Below the pieces are notes generated by a model that was not told the origin of the DNA, did not search any database, and was given only the letters and a program-made list of their open reading frames with translations. Below are positions 22,578-33,152 of a DNA stretch of 64,000 nucleotides, in pieces; within the stretch, counting starts at the first letter, position 1; every line of letters begins with the position of its first letter. The stretch covers positions 549,441,205 through 549,505,204 of the forward strand of contig NC_092872.1 of NCBI RefSeq assembly GCF_028372415.1, given 5' to 3'. Both the position numbers and the translations under genes were made by a program. This DNA comes from Notamacropus eugenii (lineage: Eukaryota; Chordata; Mammalia; Diprotodontia; Macropodidae).

Positions 22578-23086
22578 TCCCTTAGTCCACATGGGGAATC
22601 ATACCCTTACATGTGGGTACTCTGTCCAAAGAAATATACATTTTGATCACTGAAACTTTGCAAGATATCTTGGGGTTTATGTCTAGATTTTTTTTTCTCT
22701 TCCCTACTTATTAATTCTATCATTAAAAAAAAACCAAACAACTCAGACAGTAAACTCTTTTGTCCCATGTAATTTCATTTATAATTTCTAGACGTACAAC
22801 ACTGGAAAACCAGGCCTTGATAAAGCCCATTGAGATTCAAATGCAACTACTTGACCATACCTTAAACCCAAATTACTCTGACTCTCTGGCTCATAATAGG
22901 TCAAGACTAAGCCTCATTTGGCCATTGTTTGGGTTTTGAGGGCTCAGAGTGAGTGTAAATAGTGATTATTTCAGTTCTGGCTAGAAACCTTGAGGTTCTT
23001 CCCCTCACATTTGACTTTTTTTTCAGTAGGCAAACTAGGTTATCATCTTTTGCTTCATTTCTTACCTATCTTTAACTCACTAAATG
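22578..23086. other. Unassigned sequence
   Basis: No recognised repeat or gene up to the 5' end of copy C. Confidence 0.35.
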
Positions 23087-25875
23087 GAGGGTGGAATCAA
23101 GATGGTGTAGTAGAAGGACAGACCTACTCTTAGCTCTCCTCCCAATGCCCATAAAATACCTGTAAAAATGACTCTAAACAAATTCTAGAGCAGCAGAAGC
23201 CACAAAACAACAGAGTGAAAGAGATTTCCAGTCCAAGGCAGCCTGGAAGGTCAACAGGAAAGGTATCACATCAGGCTTGGAGCAGAGTGCAGCCCAGTAT
23301 TGGCTGCACAGCACAGTTCAGACAGGATTGGAGCAGGCCTCAAGGTGAAGAATCCTGGGTAGCAGCTGTGGTTCCCAGATTTCTCAATGCACAAACTCCA
23401 AAGACAGCTTCAAAGGTCAGTGAGAAAACTCTTTCACTTGTGTAAGAAGGGAACTCAGTGGTCTAGCCCTGGCCCCAGGCAGCAGCAGCTTCCATTGTTG
23501 GAGCCCTGGCCTAAGACCCTGGGGGAATTGAGCAGCTGATCTGCTTCTCAGCCCTGAGTGGTGGCCCTGGGGTGAGGAGGAGCACTGGCTGGCATGGTGG
23601 AGCTGGTGGGGGCTCTGGAGAGGGAATCTTGCTCACAGAGCAGAGGGCAGGCCAAGAGAGGAGTAAACTCTTCTCCCTTGATTGTGCCAGTGTGGAGGAA
23701 CTGAGAATTTACAGGTCCCCAGAGTATGCCTTCCTCTTGATAAAGGACCCAAAAGTCAAGTAACTGGCTGGGAAAATGCCCCCCCCCCCCCCCAAAAAAA
23801 AGGGAAAAAAAATAAGAGCAAAGAAGGTTACTTTCTTGGTGAACAGGTATTTTCTCCCATCCTTTCAGATGAGGAAGAACAATGCATACCATCAGAAGAA
23901 GACCTAAAAGTCAAGGCTTCTGCATACCAAAACCTCCAAAATAAATATGCAATGGTCTCAGTCCATGGAAGAGCTCAAAAAGGATTTTGAAAATCAAGTA
24001 AGAGAGGTGGAGGAAAAATTGGGAAGAGAAATGAGAGTGATGCAAGAAAATCATGAAAAGCAAGTCAACAGCTTGCTAAAAGAGACCCAAAAAAATGCTG
24101 AAGAAATTAACACCTTTCAAAATAGACTAACTCAAATGGCAAAAGAGGCCCAAAAAGTCAATGAGGAGAAAAATGCTTTAAAGAGCAGAATTAGCCAAAT
24201 GGAAAAGAAGGTTCAAAAGCTCACTGAAGAAAATAGTTCTTTAAAAATTAGATGGAGCAGATGGAAGCTAATGACTTTATGAGAAACCAAGAAATCACAA
24301 AACAAAACCAAAAGAATGAAAAAATAGAAGATAATGTGAAATATCTCATTGAAAAAACAACTGACCTAGAAAATAGATCCAGGAGAGACAATTTAAAATT
24401 TATGGGACTACCTGAAAGCCATGACCCAAAAAAGAGCCTAGACATCATCTTTCATGAAATTTTCAAGGAAAACTGCCCTGATTTTCTAGAATCAGGGGGC
24501 AAAATAAATATTGAAAGAATTCACCAATCACCTCCTGAAAGAGATCCAAAAAGAGAAACTCCAAGGAACATTGTGGTCAAATTCCAGTTACCAGGTCAAG
24601 GAGAAAATGTTGCAGGCAGCTAGAAAAGAGCAATTTGAGTAATGTGGAAATACAATCAGAATAACACAAGATCTAGCAGCTTCTACATTAATGGATCAAA
24701 GGGTGTGGAATGTGATATTCCAGATGTCAAAAAAACTAGGACTAAAACCAAGAATCACCTACCCAGCAAAACTGAGTATAAATACTTCAGGAGAAAAATG
24801 GTCTTTCAATGAAATAGAGGACTTTCAAGCATTTTTGATGAAAAGACCAGAGCTGAAAAGAAAATTTGACTTTCAAACACAAGAATCAAGAGAAGCATGA
24901 AAAGGTAAACAGGAAAGGAGAATCATAAGGGACGTACTGAAGTTGAACTGTTTACATTCGTACCTGGAAAGACAATATTTGTAAGTCTTAAAACTTTTCT
25001 CAGTATTAGGGTAATTGGAAGAATTGTATACATATAGACAGATGGCACAGGGTGAGTTGAATAGGAAGGAATGATATGTAAAAAAATAAAATTAAGGGGT
25101 AAGAGAGGAATATATTGGGAGGAAAAAGGTAGAAATGGAATGGGTCAAATTATCTCTCATAAAAAAGGGAAGAAAAAGCTTTTTTCAATGGAGGGGAAAA
25201 AGAGGGAAAAAATGAAGCTTACTCTCATCACATTTGGCTTAAGGAGGGAATAACATGCACAATCAATTTGGTATGAAAATTTATCTTACACTACAGAAAA
25301 GTAGGGAAGAAGGGAATAAGTGGGGTGGGGGGATGATAGAAGGGAGGGAAAATTGGAGGAGGGAGTAATTAAAAGTAAACACTTTAGGGGAGGGACAAGG
25401 TCAAAAGAGAGAATAGAATAAATAGGGGGCAGGATAGGATGGAGGGAAATATAGGTAGTCTTTCACAACATAACTATCTTGGAAGTCTTTCGCACAACTA
25501 CACATATATAGCCTGTATTGAATTGCTTGCCTTCTCAGTGGGAATGGGTGGAGAGGGAGCAAGGGAGAGAAGTTGGAATTTATAGTTTTAGGAACGAATG
25601 TTGAGAACTGTTTTTGCATGTAACTGGGAAATAAGAAATACAGGTAATGGGGTGTAGAAATCTATCTTGCCCTACGAGAAAAGAGAGAAGATTGAGATAA
25701 GGGAAGGGAGGGGTGTGATAGAAGAGAGGGTAGATTGGGGGAAGGGATAATCAAAATGCATGGTGTTTTGGGGTCAGGGGAGGAAAGAGATGGGGAGAAA
25801 ATTTGGAACTCAAAATCTTGTGGAAATGAATGTTGAATACCAAAAATAAATAAATAAATTGAATTGGGGGGAAAA
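23087..25875 (+). mobile_element. HAL1-like (ORF1-only L1) copy C, right arm of the inverted repeat
   Basis: Plus strand from a 5' end near 23087 ('atcaagatggtgtagtagaa') to an 'aataaataaataaatt' 3' end. The ORF1 remnants mirror copy B: N-terminal region to 23990, coiled coil at 23947-24282, RRM-like part at 24252-24623, C-terminal domain at 24691-24900. The frame changes near 24250 and 24600 are the same as in B. A 3' UTR of about 970 bases follows the ORF1 stop, again with no ORF2. Outside 23149-24989 the sequence is clearly diverged from B, by my visual estimate about 75% identical at the 5' edge and about 85% in the 3' UTR. Confidence 0.88.
23149..24989 (+). repeat. Right arm of the ~1.84-kb near-identical inverted repeat
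   Basis: Partner of 18650-20488. The spacer between the arms is 20489-23148, about 2.66 kb. It includes the poly(C)/poly(A) tract at 23779-23801, whose length is the main difference from the other arm. Confidence 0.93.
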
Positions 25876-25924
25876 AACATGCTACTTTAGATGAAGAGAA
25901 CAAATAAAAACTTACATAGCATAA

Positions 25925-26075
25925 GGTCATAGACTTAAAGCTATAAGAGACATCAGAGGATGACCCAAGTGGTTAAGTGACTTGCTGGAGGTTACACAGT
26001 AAGTAGCAGAACCTAGACCAGAACTTGGGTCTTTTTCTCTTATCTCAGTGTTTTTCACTAAATAACATTGTCTCT
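25925..26075 (-). repeat. MIR/CORE-SINE
   Basis: Antisense body: 'cataaggtcatagacttaaagc', 'aagtgacttgctggaggttac', 'agaacttgggtctttttctc'. Confidence 0.7.
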
Positions 26076-26159
26076 CTGATCTGTTTAAAAATTTACTTTG
26101 TGAAGTATTCGTTAGTCAGTGCTTACTTACACTGGTTTTCCCCTTTTTACAGACAGCAA

Positions 26160-26235
26160 ACATAACTCATAGATGACAGCATGTTAGGGCTAGAATGGAT
26201 TTTAAAGATCATCTTGCTCAGTGGTTCCCAGCCTT
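26160..26235 (-). repeat. MIR fragment
   Basis: A short antisense MIR 3' piece: 'tgttagggctagaatggatt'. Confidence 0.45.
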
Positions 26236-26835
26236 TTCAGACATAATAATGACACTTCCGTAGTCCTTGCATTTATAAAGTGATTTACATTAATCATCTC
26301 ACTTGAAGTGATGATGATTTTAGAATATGAAAACCTCTTCCAAAATATTTTGGACCACTCTTCACATGATAGTTCTTATGTTATCCATGTATACTGTTTT
26401 ACAGTACCTATTGACTGAAAAAATGCATAATGACAAAAAAGTTCCTATGAATTCAGTAATGGTTTTTCATGAGTTGTTATTTTACCAATCATAATAATAT
26501 CTTCATAAATTTTAAAAATAGTAATATCTATATGTATGACATAGTGTTTCCATGGAGTTCTTGTGATGTAATAGAAATAACATTGGGACTTGACCAATAG
26601 AATAGAGGACTAGATATTTTCACTGATCCTCACAGTCTCTCAGATTTCTAGAAAATTGGAATAATGAGTAAAGAGAAAACAATTTCAGCTGTATCCCTGC
26701 ACCCTAATAAGCTAATAATCCAATAAACTAACAGCAGTGAAAGCTAATCTATAACGCCTAATATACTTACTTAGTCCCCAACCACCCACTATGCTTGGGC
26801 TTGGCTGATCAGGATGGGGAAAAGAGGGAAGAGGA
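26236..26835. other. AT-rich sequence, mostly unassigned
   Basis: 26260-26320 ('tttataaagtgatttacat') may be an antisense SINE end. The rest is not recognised. Confidence 0.35.
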
Positions 26836-27040
26836 AAGGGAATACACGTTTATATAGTACCTACTGTGTCCTAAGCACTGTTCTAAGTGCTTTTCACAAA
26901 TATCATCTCATTTGATTCTGACAGCAACCTTCTGGGGTAGGTGCTATTATTATTCCCATTTTACAATTGAAGAAACTGAAGTAAACAGAAGTTAAGTGAC
27001 TTACCTACCCATAGGCTGACAACAGAACTCAATTTGACAC
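26836..27040 (-). repeat. MIR/MON1-type CORE-SINE, well preserved
   Basis: Antisense: 'acctactgtgtcctaagcact', 'caaatatcatctcatttgat', 'ggtgctattattattcccat', 'gttaagtgacttac'. Confidence 0.85.
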
Positions 27041-27049
27041 TTCTCCCCC

Positions 27050-30000
27050 TCACCTATGCCTCCGAAAACCAAAAGTCAGAAGTTTGTTATGGCTGAGACA
27101 GCATTATGGCAGCACCCTGTGCTACAACAGAGGTCAGCCAAAAAATTGAGATATAGAGGGAACTAGAATAAGACATATGTGGCTGTGTGTGGCACTCTAC
27201 TAAGCCTGAAGGAAAAAGCCCAGCACCCAGCTATAACCAAATCTGCGAACCCAGAAGTCAAATAGCGTAAAGATAGTGAAACATGAATTGCCCAACATAA
27301 GAGGAATTTGAGGTGACTTTGAAGTTCAGTCTCCATGGAAACCACACTCAAAGGGAAAGGTGTCAGAAAGTGAGCAATAGTAAAATATAGGGGAAAAATA
27401 TTAAAATTATCAAATTTCTCGAGAAGAAGAAAACTTAGTTGAAGACTCTAAGCATGAGCAACAGGGAAGACATTATAATGGAAAGTAATATGGCCTCCAA
27501 ATCATCTAAAGGAGTCTAAATACTGTAAGACAAAGCAAAATTAATCAATACCTGATGAATCAGAAGATTCCATGGAACCACAGAAGAATCTCTCTGAACT
27601 GGTAAAAGAGAAATATGACTTGTGTGGTCTGCATAGCAGAAATAATTGGCAGCATAGAAAAACTTGAATCTATGCTGGTAGGTTTCAACAATAAAACATG
27701 AGAGAATAATTTATTGGAAATGTGAATACACAGAAGTGAAGGACAATCTAGAAGAGTAGAAGCAAATGGCAGTAAGATTAAAAAAATGCTCTCCATAAGC
27801 AAAATACATTGATCCTAAAACAGCATGCATAGAGAAAACTTAAGAAATAATAACATAAAACTGGCAAGAACTTCTGATCACAGAAAACAAATCATCAATT
27901 GAATGACAACATAAATTGATTACAGGAAAAAACCCTATGTTTCAAAATCCAAGATACATAGGGTTAAACTGAATGAGTCCAATAACAAACATCAAGTGAC
28001 CAGGAGAAAGATGTTCAAATATAAAGAAAAGTTAATTCAAACAATACAACATTATTCTGCACCGGAAGCTTCAGGAGGAAATGGAATAACAAGTCCCAAA
28101 GAGCAAAGGAGTTCATCAGAGCCTAATCATTAATGAAGAAAAAAAAAGAAGTTGGATGTACAAAGAAAAGAGGCTTTTTAAGCATTCCTAGAATGAAAAC
28201 CAGACTTGAATAAATTATTTGTTTTACAAACACTCAAGACAATAGAAATAGAGTAATCAAGAAAAATAACAAAATAACAAGAGAGAGCAACCACTGAGAG
28301 ATTTCTTTCTAAAAGTTCAAAAGAAGACAAGGGTAAAAGCAGAAGTCAAATAGAAACAATGATAGGGAAAAAAGGACTAAACCATCATGGATTAAACCTC
28401 ACAAGTGAATCAATTATTTTTTCTGAGACTAAATTACAGAACAGAAGAGGAAGGGAAGAGGAGAGAAAGATAGAGGGGAATGTGACATGCCCTGATCAAG
28501 TGAAAGGTTAAAAGTGAAAGGGAAAATAATCCCTATAATCTCTCACGAAGAAGGGAACACATAGAATAATTGATGAGGAGGCAAAAAGAGGAATTCAAAT
28601 AGGAGGAAATAAAGGGAGAAACAATCTTGTTTCAATAGTTGTAAAGGATACCACTGATGAATGCTCCCATGGACAAAGAATGCTATTCTATTAAGGGAGA
28701 CTAAGACCTTAAAACGACTGTAAGTTTAGGATCTGGTGCTTTAAAAAGCCACTGATCCTACATCAGGAGAAGTTAACTGGGGGCAACTTACAGCCAGCAG
28801 AGTAGAAGGTCATGGACATAGGAAGGAGATTTCATGGCAAATGGGGGTGGGGGTGGGAGATGAAGAAAATAATCATGGAGAGAGCAAAAGTCAAGAACGA
28901 ACTGCACAATTAGAGATTTAAGAAAATTCCTACCATGGGGAAATATCCTCTCCATCATCTGTAAGAACTGGTATTCCTAAGAATGAAGGATAACAGAAAA
29001 GAGGACAAGGAAGTAATAATAACTGTAAGGAAATAACACAGAAGATATTTAAAAGAGAGAACTTAAAAGAGGTGCCTTAGAGGCTTTAGTCTCATGAGTA
29101 AAAGAGACTACAGAAGGACTAACTAAGTGTAAGGATCATGAATCAATGAATAAAAGCCTAGACTAAACTGAAAGAAAAGATAAATAATGAAAAGAAAGAA
29201 GGAAAGAAATGATTTTAGAAAAAGACACTGGAAATGAAATTTCACAAACTCATGAAATTTCAGTGAACAAAACAAGTTGAAGGAAAGAAGAAAGAAGATT
29301 TTACTTGACTTATTAAGTGAGAGGGAGAAAAGAAATAACAAGATAAAAAGAAGAAATCTTTAAAAAGAAAAAAACTAAGTTAAGCAAAACTCTAAAACAA
29401 GGCAAAAGGATAACAAATAGAAGGTGGAGGACAGGGAGACTTGAGAGTAAGGGGAAGAGAGTTGGGGGGCATAGGGTTTCCTTAAAGTAAATTAAGGTAA
29501 AATAACTGAAGAGACACGAAGAATCATGTTTAATAGAAGTAAGGGGAAAGAAATCCTAACTTGGAAAAAAATACTGGAGACAAATGGGGAAATTTTTAAT
29601 CTCTTATAAATTTAAATACAAATAGATTAAAATGGATTTCATGATAAAAGGAAAAAATGATAGATTGGCTACGAAAACCAAACCCTATCATCTGTTGCTT
29701 ACAAGAAACACACCTAATAAAAAGCAAAGACATAAAAACAATTTTTAAAAGAGGGGGTAGAATAAAATTTAATATGTATCAGGTGAATTAAAAAAAAAAT
29801 CCAGGAGTTGCAATCATGCTATCAGACAAAGCAAAAACAAATATGCATAAAATAAAAGGGATAAACAAGGAAACTACATTATGCTGAAAATAATCACAGG
29901 CAAGAAAATAATATCAATATTGAATTTAAGTGCTCTAAATGCCTTAGCATCTAAATTCACAAATGAAAAATTAACTGAACTGCAAGAAGACATAGACAGT

Positions 30001-30431
30001 AACAAAATAAAGACAGGAGATTTCAATGACCCTCTCTCAGTTTTGGAAATATCTAATAGAAAGATCAACAAAAGGGAAAATATAGAACGGAACAAATTTC
30101 TAGAGAAACTAGAACTAAATACTTATTGCATCTTCTAAATGGAACTTCTAAAGACTATACATCTTTCTCAGTACCACATAAAACTTGAACGTGTATTAGG
30201 GCACAAAGATATTGCAAACAAACGCAAAAAGGCATAAATAGCAAATACATCCTTTACAGACCATCTCACAATGAAAATAGTAATCAGTTCAGAAGCACAA
30301 ACAAAAAACCCAGAATAAAATGTAGACTTAACAATGAAATCTTTTAACAATTAAATAATGAGTGAGTAAAAGAACAAAGCATAGAACCAATTAATGATTA
30401 TGTGAACAAAAGCGATAATGATGCAACAACG
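27050..30431 (+). repeat. Old decayed L1: 5' region, ORF1 and endonuclease part of ORF2
   Basis: The 5' part (27100-27400) matches a second copy at 45870-46200. ORF1-like remnants lie at about 27900-28260, including an 'EAFQAFLE.KPDLNKLF' phrase that parallels the HAL1-like ORF1 C-terminus. The ORF2 endonuclease is recognisable at 29660-30360: 'IICCLQETHL', 'GVAIMLSDKAK', 'TGDFNDPLSVL' (the L1 'GDFN.PLS' catalytic-region motif, with GDFN intact), then 'FTDHLTMKIV' (the S/T-D-H motif). The last piece, about 30340-30430, is the linker before the RT. The RT and 3' end are missing. There are many stops and frameshifts. This is a different, older subfamily from the L1 3' ends elsewhere in the window. 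Confidence 0.78.
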
Positions 30432-30580
30432 TAGCCCAGCTAACACTTCCTTTCTATGAACCTGTTCACTCCTCTATAAAATGAAAGAGTTGGACTAAAT
30501 ATACAATATTCCTTTGATATTCTATATTCTAAGATCCTTTCCAGCTCTGACATTCTTTGTTCCATGATTTTGACTCCTCT
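30432..30580 (+). repeat. MIR-type SINE tail
   Basis: 'ctctataaaatgaaagagttgg' and 'agatcctttccagctctgac', i.e. the same tail phrase that is amplified at 6290-6660. Confidence 0.65.
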
Positions 30581-31489
30581 TTCCATCCTGGAAGTAGGTT
30601 TCTGCAGTTTCCCTTGACTCAGGTAAAATATCTTTTGTGTCATATTTACTGAGTAATAACTATGGGAATAGGAGTAGTATTCTAACATGGATGTCCTAAA
30701 ATTTACGTCTCATACCTAGTGCATGGAGAAAAAGACTTCTGACAGACCTTTGTATGTGGTTTTCCCATAAGTCTTTTCTCAGGATAATATAGTTGTTGTA
30801 GGACCAGAGTTCCTTTTCCTTTCTCTAAAAGGCAAGCAAACTGGACCTGGCCTTGACTGACCCCTTTATTCCTTGACTTAGCTTCCTTGTCACCTAAGGG
30901 CAGTAGTGTGCTGGTAAATATTTAACAACCAGGTCTCCAGGGGGAAAAAAAGGTGTACATAATAAACTTTTAAGTTTAATCTCTATTATTAACATTTTCT
31001 CCATCACTTAAGTCTACATAATGAGTAAAATAATAAATCAAGCCCTGATTTATAGTGTTGGCTGATTTCTGGAGTGTAAATGCTCATGTAGAAAATTTAA
31101 TAATTGGTTTCTTGGGATGGTAGGAGCTGGTTCCAGTACATCCCTGTAGGGTATTAAAAAGTCCCACCCACATAAATTCAGGACCCCTCCAACTCAGTGG
31201 ATTTCAGATCATTCCATTTGCTATATCCTGTTCTCCTCTGCTAACAAGCTCCATTTCCAAATGGAGACACAGGGGTTGAGTCCAGAGAAGTTAAGTATCC
31301 CTGTTTTATATCCTTGATACTTTAGGGCAAATGATTTGCAAGTGCTTAATTTCCTTTACAACAAACCTGAACAGGGGGCCACTGCTAAGCTCTCCCATAA
31401 CACATAGTCTTTAATTTCCATGGATCTCAGCTCCCTCATTTGCAAAACAGGGCAGTTAGCATTTATGATCAGAGTTGAATAATAAAATT
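30581..31489. other. Unassigned sequence
   Basis: No repeat, exon or RNA gene recognised. 31400-31480 ('tcatttgcaaaacagggcag') could be an eroded MIR. Confidence 0.35.
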
Positions 31490-31735
31490 GACATGTATAT
31501 GCAGCTTTATAGTTATAAAACTGCTTTTCCCATACATCATTGCACCGGATTTGCCTGACAACCTTGTTTGCTAAGGCAGTGCAAGTATTATTTTCCCTAC
31601 TTTTCAGATGAGCAAACTGATTCAGAGAGGTAAATCAACTTGCCCCAAATCACGACTTAGTATAAAAGTCAAAGGCTGGTCTCCTGACTCCACCAAATCC
31701 AGCACTCTTCTCATTACATAACATTGTCTCTTGAG
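31490..31735 (-). repeat. MIR/MON1-type CORE-SINE
   Basis: Antisense: 'gtattattttccctacttttc' and 'cagatgagcaaactgattcaga', with a diverged 'gtctcctgactccacca'. Confidence 0.7.
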
Positions 31736-33009
31736 AGCACCAAGGTCTTTTCCAGCTTGAATGATTCATGTCTGCAGGATTCTGTGATTTTAAACAGAAG
31801 ATATTCTTCTTCCTCCTTAGTCCCTCTTTAAAACACTTATCCTATTTTTCCTTCGGTACTTCAACAAGACAAGTCAATCCAGGTTAAGGGCATTAGCTTG
31901 ACTTACTTCCTTCAGTTTGCATTTGGAATTCCTGGAGACACAGACTCCTGAAATGGGCATGTTTATTCTCCTCATTCTTGTTCTTTCTGTACCTATTTAA
32001 GAATCACTTCTTGGGGCCAGAAGGCCTGCTGCTTTTCAAGGGATCTCTGCATCTATCAAAGATACACAGAGCATACTGACAACCTGAACTTCTCATTTGC
32101 TGGCAGTTTTGTTCCCAGTTTTACATGAGAATGACAAACATGGGATAGAGGAGCTCATCTAGGAATGAGCACCAAAAAATTAGGGCAGCGACAGATACCT
32201 GAGCTGGCTTGGCATTGTCTTCAGTGTGCTGTACCCTGGTCATACCAGCCCAAACTTTGTACATATTCAGTGTGGTGTATGAGAAATGGGAGGATGTCAG
32301 ATAGGGCTCTGAGAATCTTGCAATAGCTCAGCTGTTGGTGCCCAGGGTTCTCACTCCTTGTCTTTCCTATTCCTGTTGTATCTCTGAGCTTGTACATCCC
32401 ATCTGTGTTTTTCTAGAGTTCTTATGTGGTCTGTGGATAAGTCCTATATGGCTTGAGAGCTAGGGTGTGAATTACAACCAAGGAATAAGTGGAGAGGTGA
32501 TGTTATGTCCTATAAATTCAGCCTCTAAGCCATCTGATCCTTTCACAATTGACCTCAGTACAAAAGACTTCCTAGTCCTGGGTATCTCTGTGACTATGAC
32601 ACCATATATTTATGTGTAAATATGTATATGGGTATGAGAATATAAGGAAGATAGCTAGATTTGTAGCTAAAATTCAGCACATTATTTACTGATAGGTACA
32701 CATAATAAAGGCAGGAATGTGAAGCAAGAGCACAAGTTGATGGCTCTCTCTCTTTTGCCTAATCTTTTGTTTTTACCTTAGCTTCACTGGCATGAAGCCC
32801 TAGAAGGACAGGGGTAGCCAGAGGAGCCTCATGATCCCAGCCTCCACACAGCTCATGTGGGGTGGGGGTAGAAAAAGATGTCCTTGAAATAGATTTGGGT
32901 GACACAGCCTCACCAGGTTCTCTTAACAAACATTAAAAGGAATTTTCTAAACCCAAGTCAGAGGATTATCTGGAACCAAGGACCAAGCTAATTATTTATC
33001 ATTCTTTTT
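31736..33009. other. Long unassigned, repeat-poor stretch
   Basis: About 1.27 kb with no recognised interspersed element and no supported coding frame. Together with 52.3-54.9 kb it is a candidate for single-copy DNA. Confidence 0.4.
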
Positions 33010-33152
33010 CATGCATTCTACATTTTGGCCAAATTGGCCCATTTGCTGTTCTCCTTATACAACATTCTATCTTCTATTTCTATGCCTTTGCACTGGCTAG
33101 GTTCACTATCTCTGAAATGTTTTCCCTTCTAACCTTCATTTCTTAAAATCTC
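33010..33152 (+). repeat. L2 fragment
   Basis: Sense L2 phrase 'ttctatgcctttgcactggct' near 33078, cut by the following L1. Confidence 0.6.

Noticed and set aside
24252..24623. Possible domesticated L1 ORF1 gene (identical 123-codon frames at 19016-19387 and 24252-24623)
   Set aside because: Identity of the two frames comes from the inverted repeat. Each frame is only the RRM-like third of ORF1, cut off by frameshifts on both sides, so there is no sign of a complete selected protein.
18650..24989. Inverted repeat as two parallel insertions of one very young HAL1-like source
   Set aside because: The flanks of the near-identical core are the same elements but clearly diverged on both sides, which a simple double insertion does not predict. 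Assembly error is not excluded.
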